Positions 36,712 to 48,889 are shown, counted from the first letter of the stretch. The stretch: DNA of 64,000 nucleotides from Annona cherimola (GCA_030490835.1 CM059971.1:6306007-6370006), one strand, 5' to 3'. Notes: generated from the letters alone by a model not told the origin. Numbers and translations are program-made.

Positions 36712-39700
36712 TAAACTTAAAGATTGAATGCTTGAACATTTTACCGGTTTGTTTGTGCAAGTAAAACAGAGAATATGTGAAATGAAGACAGTATTAACCA
36801 CTTAAAGCTAAGAAACAGTGATATTGTGATAAAAACATGTCGGGTCTTCATTATATATCACAGTATGTTAGGCTAAAATACAACATTTATTCTTTTTACA
36901 ATTAGTTATATATTTTTTAACTTTTCTCTATAATCATGTTTATTTAAGTGTATTCAATTTATATTTTTTTATTTTATAATACTTTTACATATTTATTTTT
37001 TATTTTTTAAAAATCAAGTTTTTAAGGAGCAGAAAATGACTTAAATGCCTTGAAATTGATGATCTTTAAAAAATAAAAAATAAATATGTAGAAGTATTGT
37101 AAATTGAAAAAATTTTGTATATAGATTGAATGCACTTAAATAAACATACTTATTAAGAAAAATCAAAAAATATAATTAATTATAAAAATGAATAAATGTT
37201 GTATTTTAGCATAAAATATACATAATCATGCTCTATAATCATACTCCAAACATGTCAAGCCTAAACTAACATTTTCCTACAATAACATGGAAAAAATCTC
37301 ACAAATGGAAATAGATGTTATAAAATCACGGGATGCAGCCAAAAAAGAAAAAAAATACAGGGTGGAAAATCTGACAACTTAAAATAGATGTTATACCTAA
37401 TGTAGAAATGTAGGGCAGAAATTTTAAGCCTCCAACAGCTGCTGATGACCAATTCGAGTGAAAGAAAACTGCTGATCCAATTGCCAACTAAGACTACAAT
37501 TAAAAAATAATTGAAAAAAAACGTCAAGATGAAAGAAGGAATATAGCTGGACGGAAATGGGTAACGGAGATGAGAAATAGGAAAACGAAAAATAAGAAAT
37601 GAGAAATGGGACGGTATGAATAAGAATTTTTATTGAAATGCATATTGGCGTGGAAAATAAAAAGTCTACAAACTAAGACAACAAAATTTAATTAAAAAAT
37701 TTAAAAGAGGAGGAGGAGGAGGGAGTAAATATCATGAAATTAATTAAACAAGAATCAAGCATCTAAAAAAGAAAAAAAAAACAGGAATCGATAGCTAGCA
37801 ATAGCATTAAAACTTTTATGGTTTTGGAGACTATTGCCCAAATGTGCTCGTGACTTATACTTCTCCAAAGCAGTCTCTGCCAAAGTTAGGAGGATGGGCT
37901 TCATTCAAATTGAAAAAAAAAAAAAAAAAAAAAAGTCAGGAGGATGGGGAGATATGGGATGATAATGAGACCGATAATTTTTCATTCCAAGAAAAATTTT
38001 AATTTCCAAAACAATTTTTCGTTTTCCAATAAATGACATCATCTCTTTTGTAATTTTCAATATTACTTTTTTATTTTAATACAATTTCTCATTTCCCTTT
38101 TCATCTGAATCATAAATCACTCAATCCAATTATATAATCCCGAATAATTAATTTAACTGCCCCAATTTTCGAAATACAAATGTAATTTAGGTTACTAAGC
38201 CGGCTTATCAAACTTGACATGACATTCTTAAGCTTGCCATTCTAAAGCGCAAGGCTGAAAAACCCAAACCCAAAAATTTGTAACTAAGATTAAAATTAGG
38301 ATTAAAGTAAAAACAAACCTCATTTTTTATTTTGATATTCAATATAAAATATATTATACATAATATCTAAATTATATTTCTTTAAATTTACATATCTTAT
38401 ATTATTCATATTTATGTTTCAACACATGTTTGCCATTCTGAATTTATATTATAGATAAATTCTATTATTTTTCACATATATTATTTTCACATATATCTAT
38501 TTTTATGAAAAATATATATATTCTTGTGTAAATTATGAACAGTACTTAGACATATTCACATATGTACTCTAATGTAATAATACTTTAGAGAATAATTTAG
38601 ACACAAAAAAATATATTGGATAGTCTAAATGTCAAAAATACTACTTTAAAATTAATATTTTTTTAACAAATATAGCTCATAAACTTATTTGATTGGTATG
38701 AAACTTGATCTCCTAAATAAACAAATCATGTTAAATACAATTAATAGATTAAATTTCAATTAGGGATTAAAATTTTAGATTTTGAAGGAATTATATGGCT
38801 CTACTTCAATGTAACCAGAACCATATATGTAGAGAGAGAGGTTAATTTTAATGCAACAATGCATCCATCAGAAAATCATATTTTTTATTATTTTTTTGAA
38901 AATTATTTTTATAAAACTCTTAATCAAGGTGTATTTAATCTAGAAAGATGATCGACTTAGGATGGCCTAAAAAATATATTTTTAGGTGTTTTTTAATTAT
39001 TCTTACAAATATGTGAAGCTAGATATATTGAATTTATAAATAAAGTTTTACCAATTTTGAATATTTTTAAGTATTTTTTTCAAAATTTTTAAACACAGTG
39101 GCATTGTCATAGAAATTTTAAGACTAAATTCTTGAACATTTCCCCAGTCAATAAAAGTAAAACATAGAATGCATAGAATGTAGGCAGCGTTAGCGGCTTA
39201 AAGCTAAGAAACAGTGATATTGTGATAAAACATGTTAAGCCTAAACTAACGATTGTCGACAATGACATGGAAAAATCTCATAAATTAAAATAGATATTAT
39301 AAAATAGCCGGATGCAGGGCGGAAAATCTCGAGACTTAAAATAGATGTTATACCTGGTGGACAAAATGCAGGGCAGAAATTTTAAGCTTCCAGCAGTTAC
39401 TGATGACTAGTTCGAGTGAGCCGTAGCTGCTGATCCAGTTGCCAACCAGGTCTACAGTAAAAAATATAAAAGATAAAAGAAAAACCTGAGAATAAAAAAG
39501 GGAGATAGCTAGATGGAAATGGGGAACGAAGGCGAGAAATAGTAAAACGAAAAATGAGAAACGAGAAATTGGGCGGTACGAATATGAATCTTTATTGCAA
39601 TGCATATTGGCGTGAAAAATAAAAAGTCTACAAACTAAGACAACAAATATTAATTTTAAAAAATTAAAAAGATGAGGAGGAGTCAGCTAGTAAAAATCAT

Positions 39701-41230
39701 GAAATTAATTAAACAAGAATAAGAATCTAAAAAAGAAAAAAATAGGAATCAATAGTTAGCAATAGCATTAAAACTTTTATGGTTTTGGAGACTATTGCCT
39801 AAATATGCTAGTGAGTTCATTCCTCCAAAGCAGTCTTTGCCAAAGTCAGGTGGATGGGCTTCATTCCAAAAAAAAATTTAACTCCCAACACAATTTTTCA
39901 ATTTTCCAATAAATGACATCATCTCTTTTGTAATTTTCAATATTACTTTTTTATTTTAATACAATTTCTCATTTCCCTTTTCATTTGAATCATAAATCAC
40001 TCAATCCAATTGTATAATCCTACATAATCAATTTAACTGCCCCAACTTTGGAAATACAAGTGCAATTTAGGGTACTAAGCTGGCCCATCGAACTCGACAT
40101 GACATTCTGAAAGCTTGCCATTATAAAGCGCGAGGTTGAACAACCCAAACCTGAAAACTTAATTTGTAACTAGGGTTAAAATTAGGATTAAAGTAAAAAC
40201 AAACCTCATTTTTTATTTTTATAATCAATGTAAAATATATTATATATAATATCTAAATAATATTTCTTTAAATTTAGATATCTTATACTATTTATATGCA
40301 TGTTTCCACACATGTTTGTCATTTTGAACTTATAATATAGATAAATTATATTATTTTTCACATACATCTATTTTTTATTTATATATATATATATTCATGT
40401 CTAAATTATGAACAATACTTAGATGTATTCACACATGTATTATATTATAAAAATACTTTATAGAATAATTTAAACACACAAAAATGATATTTTGGACTGT
40501 CTAAATGTCAAAAATACTACTTTAAATTGATAATTTTTTTTTAACAAATGTGTCTCATAAACTAATTCGATTAGGATGAAACTTAGTCTGCTAGATTAAA
40601 AAATAATGTTATATACATTGAATGGATTAAATTTATTATTATGGATTAAATTTTTAGATTTTGAAGGAACTATATGTCTTTATTTCTATATTACCAGGTT
40701 ACATAAAAACGGAACTATATATAGAGAGAGAGGTTAATTTTAATGCAAGCATGCATCCAGTTGGAAATGATATTTTTTATTATTTTTTGAAAACTACTTC
40801 TATAAAACTCTTAATCAAGGTGTATTTAGTCTAATAAGATGATTGGCTTAGGTTGGTCTAAAAAACATATTTTTAGGTGTTCTTTTAATTTTTTACAAAC
40901 ATGTTAAGCAAGATATAAACAAAGTTTAACCAATTTTGGATATTTTTATGTATTTTTTCAAAAATTTTAAATATAGTGGCATTGTCATAGAAATTTAAAG
41001 ATTGAATTCTTGAACATTTCCCTAGTCAGCGAAAGTAAAACATAGAATGCAGGCAGTGTTAGCAGCTTAAAGCTAATAAACAGCAATATTGTGGTAAAAC
41101 ATGTCAAGCCTAAACTAAAGATTGTCGACAATAACATGGAAAAATCTCACAAATTAAAATAGATATTATAAAATTGTGGGATGCAGTGCAAAAAATGTAG
41201 GGTGGAAAATCTCGACACTTGGGCTAACGT
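36712..41230. repeat. tandem array of a ~1.9-kb non-coding unit
   Basis: Copy A starts near 36712, copy B near 39117 and copy C near 40994; C stops near 41230. Shared ordered landmarks in A and B: GCTAAGAAACAGTGATATTG, ATGTCAAGCCTAAACTAA-like, CCAAAGCAGTCT(C/T)TGCCAAAG, ACATCATCTCTTTTGTAATT, and an R2-like end with AGAGAGAGAGGTTAATTTTA. B to C spacing is about 1.87 kb; A is longer because of about 400 bp of extra repeat at 36840-37235. No coding frame is shared. It could be a duplicated relic of a larger element. Confidence 0.75.
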
Positions 41231-41239
41231 GTTTATGGA

Positions 41240-41936
41240 AACATTTTCAAAAAAAAGTAAAAAAAAAATATATGTATGCGCCCAAGAGCATGCAGTGCTG
41301 CATGCTCCCGGGTGCAAAAGATGTGAAATTTTGTCTTGTTTTCGTTATCTCCTTTTTTTTTTAATTAATGTGAGTTGTAATTATTTCAAAAATCTTCGTT
41401 TTCTTTTTTAATTATTATTTTCATTTACACCTAGAAAGTTTATATATCTATTTTTATTTGGTCTATTTTAGTTATTAATACGGTTACTTTACTTCATTTT
41501 TCCGACTTCCATATTTTCACCTCCTACGTGTGTCTGCATTTTAGACCAATTAACGGCTTTTACAATTCACGAATTTTTATTAATTTTTTCTTTTTAAAAA
41601 AAAAAAAAAAAGAACAGGATTGTTACTAGAAGCTTTTGGCCTTGTTTTGCTATCAGACGCTTCCCATTCTTCGTAGTGGGAGTTTTTTGGGCCTATACAT
41701 CTGGGCCCTTCGTCATGGCCTCGTGGTAGGCGAGGTATTGGGTAGAATGCAGCCGGGCTTTAGCTGGGCAACCTCACTGCAAAGAAATTAATTTTCGACC
41801 ACCAGTATTGGCAAAGGAAAAGGCTTGTTTAGACGCTAAAAATACAGTTTTAAGTACAGATACAATGATCAATTATTGACAACCAACGTTAATCCTTAGT
41901 GGTCGCGGCTTACCGACTATTGGCGAGGGGGAAAGC
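41240..41936. other. unassigned spacer with GC-richer patch
   Basis: No gene is supported. Part 41640-41936 is less AT-rich and includes AAAGGAAAAGGCTTGTTTAG and TACCGACTATTGGCGAGGGG, reminiscent of subterminal repeats of a CACTA-type transposon, but no end was found. Near 41280 lies GCATGCAGTGCTGCATGCTC next to CCCGGGTGCA, a degenerate relative of the foldback end motif. Confidence 0.3.
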
Positions 41937-41946
41937 CCTTATAAAA

Positions 41947-42238
41947 AGAGCTCAATCCTATGCACCCGGGTGCATTCAGCCTCAATGCACCCGGGTGCAC
42001 TGCACCTATTTTTTTTATTTTTTATTTTTGAAAATTTTTTCATGAAGCTGTTAATTAGGAGCCCAATCCTATGCACCCGGGTGCACTGCACCTTTTTTTT
42101 AAAAAAAAAAAAAAAAATTCATGAAGCTGTTAATATAGGTTTATTTAATATATGTATCAAAAAAAATAAAAAAAAATAGGTGCAGTGCACCCGGGTGCAT
42201 TGAGGCTGAATGCACTCGGGTGCATAGGATTGGGCTCC
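41947..42238. mobile_element. foldback MITE with repeated TGCACCCGGGTGCA ends
   Basis: A 292-bp element flanked by identical CTTATAAAA at 41938-41946 and 42239-42247. The outer ends are inverted (CAATCCTATGCACCC on both sides). Each arm carries the self-complementary 14-mer TGCACCCGGGTGCA or a one-base variant twice, separated by TTCAGCCTCAA. A partial copy of the left end is inserted again at about 42058-42092, so the structure is nested. Mutator-like by its 9-bp duplication. Confidence 0.85.
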
Positions 42239-42399
42239 CTTATAAAAGGTACTGATATAATGCACTCAGGTTGCATGGACACTTACATGCCAAAAATTAC
42301 TTTGATTGGAAAGTTATATTCATAAAAGTTTAACACTTTTAGTGGACGAAAATTACTAAAATTTGAAAATAATATAGTGTATATAAAATGTTTGAAAAT

Positions 42400-42605
42400 A
42401 ATATGCATAAATTTTCAATCAAAATAATTCTTGACATCGTAAATAAATACATCCGAATAAAAATTTTGAAAATAATATGTCGTATATATATTATGTATGA
42501 ATTTTCAATCAAAATAATTCTTGGTATCATACATACATACAAACGGTAGCTAACCAGAATTTTCAATCAAAATAATTCTTGGTATCATACATACATACAT
42601 GAACC
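42400..42605. repeat. degenerate short tandem repeats
   Basis: TTTTCAATCAAAATAATTCT appears three times (near 42413, 42494 and 42557), twice followed by CATACATACATAC-type tetranucleotide runs. Confidence 0.75.
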
Positions 42606-42856
42606 GAAATTTTTTTTAAGCAACTAATTTTAATCTCTTTTAACAAAATTTTAGTCACTGAAAATCAAAATTCTGGCCAATGTCTCCTCTATTTGCTGAT
42701 AGAACTTGGAAAATCATAAAGTCTTGATTGAAAGGTAGCTAACCAGAATTTTTTTTATTGCATTTTATAGCAGAGATTATCTCAGGATAAAATCCCTAGT
42801 TTGGGATATGGTCACGGAGAAGCTGCTGATAGCTAGTGTGACATTTGTGAAACTTT

Positions 42857-43108
42857 CTAATTATCATTAGCAACCAAATTGGCTCTAGGCCCCAATAACG
42901 AAGCTGAAGCTTGAGTCAACAACCGGTCGCCTTTACTGTAACCGTCGTTCATTTGTGCCTTGGACCCCAGTAAAGATGATGTTAACTGTTCAGCCTTACG
43001 CGCTTTAAAAAGGGAAATGGATTTTAACTGCCCCAGTGCCCCCAGCGAATTTTCTGTACTTCTCTCGGTACACTCTTCAATTTTAAAATTGATGGATATG
43101 TTAACCAC
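42857..43108 (-). other. unrecognised exon-like open frame
   Basis: An 83-codon minus-strand frame in a locally GC-richer patch, with polar protein-like composition (KAEQLTSSLLGSKAQMNDGY). I recognise no family, and there is no start context, intron signal or neighbouring exon that would make it a gene. It may be a relic or captured exon, or chance. Confidence 0.2.
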
Positions 43109-43114
43109 AAGGGA

Positions 43115-43490
43115 TAATAGTATACATCCAGATGGATGGTTACTTGATATACTTTTTTAAAATATTTTTGTTTTCTTTTCATAAAATTATTATTCTAAAT
43201 GTATTTAATTTATATAACAAATTTTACTATTTTGGAAGATACGAGTATATAATTTTTTGAATTTCAAATATAGGGATATTTAGTTATTTTCAAATGACTA
43301 AAATACTCCTATATTTAAAATTCAAATATATATATATACACATATCTCAAAATTATAAAACTTGTTATTAAATTAAATGAATTTAAAATAATAGACTTAT
43401 TTTCATAAAAATAGTCTTATAAAAAAATAAAAAAATTTAAAAATATTTTAAGACAAATGTATTGTTGCTCCCATGCACCCAGATGTATAA
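43115..43490. mobile_element. foldback element (CATCCAGATGG type)
   Basis: The left end TATACATCCAGATGGATGG and the right end, read inward, TATACATCTGGGTGCATGG are inverted, with mirrored AT-rich arms (AAAATACTCCTATATTTAAA region). Flanking duplication unclear. Confidence 0.6.
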
Positions 43491-43545
43491 AATTATAATA
43501 AGTAAGCTATCTAATCAAAATAATTTTCCTTTTTTCTCATATATT

Positions 43546-44268
43546 TAGGGGTGAGAATTGGGGAGAGTCGACTTGAGACCTAGCTTTGACCCGACCTGTT
43601 TTTGGCTAGATAAAACCAATATATTTTTGACCCGGTATAGGAATAGATTAAAAATTTTAACCCAAATTCAAAAATAGAATTGGGGTGAATCGACTATGTC
43701 CCGACTCGAAGAGTTCAACCCACCCCGCATATATTAATTTATTAAAAATTTTAAGCATATGTCTAAATATTATTATTATTATTTTCTTTCAAAATTCTCA
43801 CTTTTTTATAATCAACTCTATCAATAATAGAACAATCAATCTATTCAGAAAATAATATAATAATCAGTAAAAAGAATTTGTATATATATAATCCTTATGT
43901 TTAATTGTATATTAACCTATTTTAATAAATTTATACTATATTTTTCAAATATTTTATTTTCTTAATTATATTTTTAATAATTAATGAAATATTGAAGTAT
44001 ATAATATTTAAATTTAGTATAGATGTATACTTATATTTAATAGGTATATAAATTCTTAAAATTATCTTATTTTATCCGTATTTTTGACCCGACCCGCTAT
44101 CCCAAAATCAGTCCAATACCAACTTTAAATTTTTTCCAAACCCTATTTAAAATCAAACCAACTTTGTCCAACCCGATATAAAAAGAGAGTCAAACTCAAC
44201 TTTTAAAAAGTAGGGTCAGGGCTGGGTAAACGTTGACCCGGTATAGCCCGCCCCGATTCCCACCCCTA
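43546..44268. mobile_element. non-autonomous hAT element with 8-bp target duplication
   Basis: A 723-bp element. It starts TAGGGGTGAGAATTGGGG and, read from the right end, TAGGGGTGGGAATCGGGG. CATATATT flanks at 43538-43545 and 44269-44276. TAGGGGTG ends and 8-bp duplications are hallmarks of hAT. It has no transposase; the subterminal parts are rich in GACCCG/CCCGAC motifs. Confidence 0.88.
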
Positions 44269-44506
44269 CATATATTTCAATCACTTCTACCACTTTATCC
44301 TTACCATTCCACGTAACTCTTTAGTTTTTTTTTTTTTAATTAAAAAAGTTTCTCTATTCCCCGCTTTACCTCTAACAATTACTAAACCACCCCGACTTTG
44401 ATTACGATTTTTTTTAATTCGAGTTACATATACACAAAGCATCGTATACAATATATTAAATTTATATTAAAGTCTATAAGTAAGGAAGACATAGCTTCTA
44501 CACGAA

Positions 44507-44715
44507 GAACATAAACACACATTATTTCCCCTATAGGTATATACGGAAGCATAGCTGGACGAACACCCTCCCATGCCAATCGCCCTAACAGCATTGGCCG
44601 AATGCAGAGAACATAAAGACACATTGTTTGCCCTATAAGTATATACGGAGACAGCTCCACGAACACCATCCCATGCCAATCGCCCTAACAGCATTGGCCG
44701 AATACAAAGAGTTTT
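44507..44715. repeat. 102-bp tandem duplication
   Basis: GAACATAAA(C/G)ACACATT begins units at 44507 and 44609, and GCCAATCGCCCTAACAGCAT occurs once in each, also 102 bp apart. The open minus-strand frames across it follow from the repeat and show no known motif. Confidence 0.85.
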
Positions 44716-45145
44716 CTGACTGCACGAATACAAGAGTTTTTATGCTATAGAGATGTTATCGTTACGAGAATAATAGTGGGATACCCACAACATTAAAGAT
44801 TGTTGTCTTCATTTATGTCCTCCTCAATAGTTAAATTAAAATCTAATTCAGCCGTTACGTTTTAAATTATTTTGTTTAATTAGACACCCAATTTTATGTA
44901 TGTCAAATATCTACATAGATTTAATTTGAAAATTTTGAGAAAAGTGTAAAATTTATATAATAAAATTCTTTTATGTATATATCTATTTAAAAATTACTAA
45001 TTCAAAATATATACCACCTTGAACGTTGTCCCTATATAGATAAATAATTTTATAAATTATTATAATATCTCAATAAATTTATGAGCTGACATAAGAATTG
45101 TTAATCATCTGCAACTTATTTAAAACTTTGATCAAAATGATTTTA

Positions 45146-45423
45146 GGTGTTTTTGGAAAGTGATAAAAAATTTTAAGAAAAATTTTTAGCGTAAAAGTTT
45201 TCAACATTAAAAAATATTATATAATATGATAGAGGTAATAATTATGAATAAAGAAAATAAAAATAGTTAGTTATATGGATAGTTATATAGAAATGATAGA
45301 AAAGTAGGATAATTATATAGAAATATATGAAAAATAATTAAAGATAGGGTAGTTGTAAAATATGAAAAATTTTAAATTGAAAATTTTTTATTTAAAAAAT
45401 TTTAATAAAAGCCAAACACATCC
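45146..45423. mobile_element. Tourist-like MITE with TTA duplication
   Basis: A 278-bp relative of the 8642-8932 element: start GGTGTTTTTGGAAAGTG, end GCCAAACACATCC, TTA at 45143-45145 and 45424-45426. The interior GTTATATGGATAGTTATATA matches the family. Confidence 0.78.
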
Positions 45424-45429
45424 TTAGTT

Positions 45430-46890
45430 CATAATAAAAATAAATAATTTTAACAAAATAAGTGGATCTAATTTTGATTTAATTAGCAAAATATGTTGAA
45501 AAGTTGAATATATATATTTTAGGAGCTATTTAGGGGCATGTTTGGTAAGATGGAAAACCATGCTATACACATTCTCTCGTAGATGATTTAACAACCTAAT
45601 AATCCTATTTTTCCAACTTTACCATGATATTCTAATATTTTTTTCTTTCAACTACCTTATTTATGCTAATTTTATTCTTATCATTTCATATCAATCACAC
45701 AATTCTCAAATTATTTCTTTTCCCCTTCCCATTCCATCCCAAAATCCCGTCAACTTCTACATTTTCAAATGTCCTCTCAAAGCTTGAATGGATGAGTATG
45801 AAATGAGAATTTAGGATGGAAGTTGATTCGAATGAAGTAAAGATGTTGTGAAATGAAGTAAAAGCATACTGGGATTGGTTAAAGGTGTATTGAAAAATGA
45901 AAAAATTTCATTGCAAGATTATCTCATAATATGTTATCTTAGGATAATCCTCGCTATAAACATGCACTTAGGTAATACGAGTGATTTCATAATAATAATA
46001 AGGTAATGCAAGTGATTTCTTCGTGGGAGTTGCTGCGACACAAGTCGTAACCGTCAATTTTTGATGCTATTCCGCATGTAGTCTAAGAATCACAGGATCA
46101 GGATCCATGAGCAAATGCTGTTAGAACAGGACCAAGGATGAACTCATGAAGCCACCGGTTGCACCGGTAAACAGAGCAGCAATCCAGTTCGGACTACACT
46201 GCTATAAAATACCTAAAGCATCTTCCTGAATCCATTCAAAATTTCAAAAATCTAGCAGTGGTTCTGTTGTTGTTGTTGTTGTTTTTTGGATTTAAATGTT
46301 CTGTAGTTAATTTTTATTTTAAAAAATTACCTTCGATCTCTACTGCGATGAATTTTAGAATTGGAGCAAAATAAATAGTGGGAAACATGATCTACGGATT
46401 AGATAGTTTGTGAGTGCATGTGTGCACGCGAATCGCTAGGGTGAGAATTTAGGGGTCTGATTCAATGCACTATGTGTTATTGAAATTTCAATGCATTCCT
46501 TTGAAAACTTATTTTTTTAAATTTTTTATCAAACTGTTTATTTAAGTATATTTAATATTTATATTAATTTTTACCATTTTTAAACATTTTTAAATATTTT
46601 TTGGATACTTAAAAACTAAAGGCATTTTAGTAATTTTAAATTATTAAAAATATATTTTTAAAAATTCAAAAAATATTTAAAAATCTCTAAAAATGATAAA
46701 AATTGATATACATGTTAAATATATTAAAATTAACATTTGTGTGAAAATAATTTCAAAATTTTTTTAAAAATGTGGTCTTGCAGCTGATAGAATTTTGTAG
46801 ATGAATACTTCAACTCTCAAGATCTCGCGGAACTCACAGTCAAGGGCAGCGTAGCAGAAGCGTTACAGTAGGACAACTGTGGGTCGGTGG
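45430..46890. other. spacer, no gene seen; contains a partial foldback
   Basis: A MITE-like start (GGCATGTTTGGTAAGATGG) is near 45537. A truncated CAATGCA-type foldback covers about 46450-46770. A less AT-rich patch at 46020-46260 has a short minus-strand frame with no recognised motif. A (GTT)n run lies near 46265-46285. No gene is supported. Confidence 0.4.
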
Positions 46891-46891
46891 G

Positions 46892-48310
46892 TAGGGGTGC
46901 AACTTGGGTCGGATACCCACGGGTCGACTCGATGGGTACCCTAAATAGGGTCGGTTCGGTTTCGGGTAAAAAATACCCATATTGAATTCGGGTAGGATCG
47001 GTTCCAGGTTCCGAGTACCCGGAGCCAACCCGAATTGTATATATATTATAATATATATAGTGTATATATATATACTTGTATCCACAGCGCTGCCCTAAAC
47101 CAAGCCTCCATCTCCTCTGTGCTCCACGGCACTGCCCTAAACCAAAATTAGGAAACTAGTTCGACGATTTCGCCTCCGACGCTATCACCTCTAGCGCCAT
47201 TGCCTCCGACGCCATCGCCACCAGCGCCACCAGCACCATTGCCTCCGATGCTATCAACTCGTCTCCACGGCAAGCCTCCAACTCCTCTGTAGCTTGTTCT
47301 TTTCCACCGATCCCCATCTTCCTTCGCTATCTTCGCCCTTTTCCACTGATCGCCCTCTTCCTTAAGCGTCATCATAAGCAGGTGGTTATCTTCCCCTATC
47401 TTCGCCTCCTGCTTTCTGTTTTCTCTAATCTTGACATGAGGTGAGATGTTTTACCTTCCCCATTTCTTGTTATTCTCTGTCTATTCGTCTTCATGTTGTT
47501 GTGATCCGGGGCTTTTTGAGTTCAGATTGGGGGATTTGGATGTTGAAATAGATAGAGAGGATCTAGGTTTAGCCGTTGGTGTAATTCATTAGCAAATGCA
47601 CATCTAAATTCCATTAACGGAAGTGCCACCTGCACTGTGCTTCCTCCCTTTATTCCAAGGTACTTTTCCTTTGTTTGATCTAGAAATCTTTGATCGTCTC
47701 AACTTCTCCAACTTATCTAAGTCAATAGACTCTTCCCTTGAAGAATCCAAAATGTTGGAACTAGAATTTTCGTCCAGCAGCAAGTTGGTAGTTTGCGTGT
47801 CTGCATCTTCAGTCAGAACCAAATACTTTGGTTCAATAGTTGCAGTTGCACTAACAGTGGATGGACTCTGCATCTCAAGATGACCCATACAGGAGCTTGC
47901 TTGTCTTGGGATTTTGAATATGACGGCATTATTGTTTTGAAATCCTCTGGCATTACTGCAAATTTCTAATCTATAATTAAGAGGCTTGTATCTGTATGTT
48001 ATATGGATTGAACAAACTTGAGATTGTATTGTGTAGTATATGAAAACAAATGACACTTATTTGATACATTTCATAGAGATAAATTGTATGGATTATGGTA
48101 GTGTATGGATTGAGCATTAATATGATAGATATATTTGAATGCATGGCTTTTTTAGGAACCGATTTGGAACCGACCCGCTATTGAAAAAATTGGGTAGGAT
48201 AGGCTCCGGACCGACCCGACATAAAATAGGGTAGGGTAGAGGGTTTTAAAGAATGGGTAAAGGTAAGTTCTACCCCTACCCGGACCTACCCGACCCAAGT
48301 TGCACCCCAA
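46892..48310. mobile_element. hAT-like element carrying captured host sequence (Pack-type)
   Basis: A 1419-bp element. The left end TAGGGGTGCAACTTGGGTCG and the right end, read inward, TTGGGGTGCAACTTGGGTCG are inverted; TCGGTGGG flanks at 46884-46891 and 48311-48318. The 8-bp duplication and (C/T)A-GGGGTG-like ends fit hAT. The interior is not transposase: it holds a C-rich 47100-47400 part (possible leader or promoter sequence of another gene) and a minus-strand NUMOD3-like exon. This is the arrangement of transduplicating Pack-type elements. Confidence 0.85.
47620..47960 (-). pseudogene. captured NUMOD3-like gene fragment
   Basis: The minus strand encodes a 150-codon frame (stop at 47604) whose downstream part reads LRRSKISRSNKGKVPWNKGR followed by KHS. 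This matches the NUMOD3 (nuclease-associated modular domain 3) repeat, as in plant organellar NUMOD3 proteins of the At1g53800 type (identified by eye from memory). The part before it is acidic and Ser-rich. Homology seems to stop after KHSAG, where the frame runs out within a few codons. No start or splice structure of its own is evident. It lies wholly inside the hAT-like element, so it is read as a captured exon rather than a working gene. Confidence 0.6.
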
Positions 48311-48597
48311 TCGGTGGGTGACACCTTGACTTGAGGCGCTGGCCTGGTTGCCTGTATTAATTGAGGGTCGAGTGTCTTTGATTGCCAGATGTATATATTC
48401 GAATAAAAAAACATTATACACCGTCCGAGTACCGTCCGAACACTCCACTCGTCCATATCCACATCCGATGTACAATCCGGCTCCACAAATAACAAATAAT
48501 GGAGAAATTGGTGGGAGTTAGAATGACATGGACCTGCGGTCGTGCGTAGTAAATGCTCTCATTAAAAACACGTTTGTACTTTCGACTTAGAGAAGAC

Positions 48598-48860
48598 GGG
48601 GGACTTACGCCACCAGGGCCTTGCTGTTAGTGGCCACAGCAGTGGTAACATGCGGTGAGGTTCTCTGTTCGATTATGCAGGTATTTGTTTATCATTTTTG
48701 TAATTTAGGCTTTCTTTACTAGAATTTTTATAATTTATCTCCTGTTGTGGAAAGTTTAATTTTCCCCTGCCTTAGGGGTTTAGAAAAAGTTTTTCTTCCT
48801 TATGTAAGGATATAAATGTACTTCATTGCAATAAACGGTTGTCATAATGTACACAGAAAT
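48598..48860 (+). mobile_element. possible tRNA-derived SINE
   Basis: TTAGTGGCCACAGCAGTGG (48628-48646) resembles a pol III A box, and GTTCGATTA (48667-48675) resembles a B box at tRNA-like spacing. A T-rich region follows. No cloverleaf folds convincingly and the 3' end and target duplication are not defined. Confidence 0.3.
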
Positions 48861-48889
48861 ATTACAAAAAAATAAAAGAAAAGACATAC

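Noticed and set aside
36712..41230. Interpretation of the 1.9-kb direct repeats as an LTR pair
   Set aside because: No TG...CA ends, primer-binding site, polypurine tract or gag-pol sequence was found, and three copies lie head to tail.
46081..46210. Short minus-strand peptide with NWIAALFTGATGG
   Set aside because: It is reminiscent of a membrane protein segment, but it is too short, ends in a stop, and has no partner exons, so it was not called.
47148..47375. Gly-rich minus-strand frame (GGDGVGGNGARGDS)
   Set aside because: It is an artefact of a repeated GCCTCCGACGC-like sequence inside the hAT-like element, not a protein family.
48628..48680. tRNA gene
   Set aside because: The box-like motifs are present, but the arms do not pair into a cloverleaf; kept only as a weak SINE candidate.
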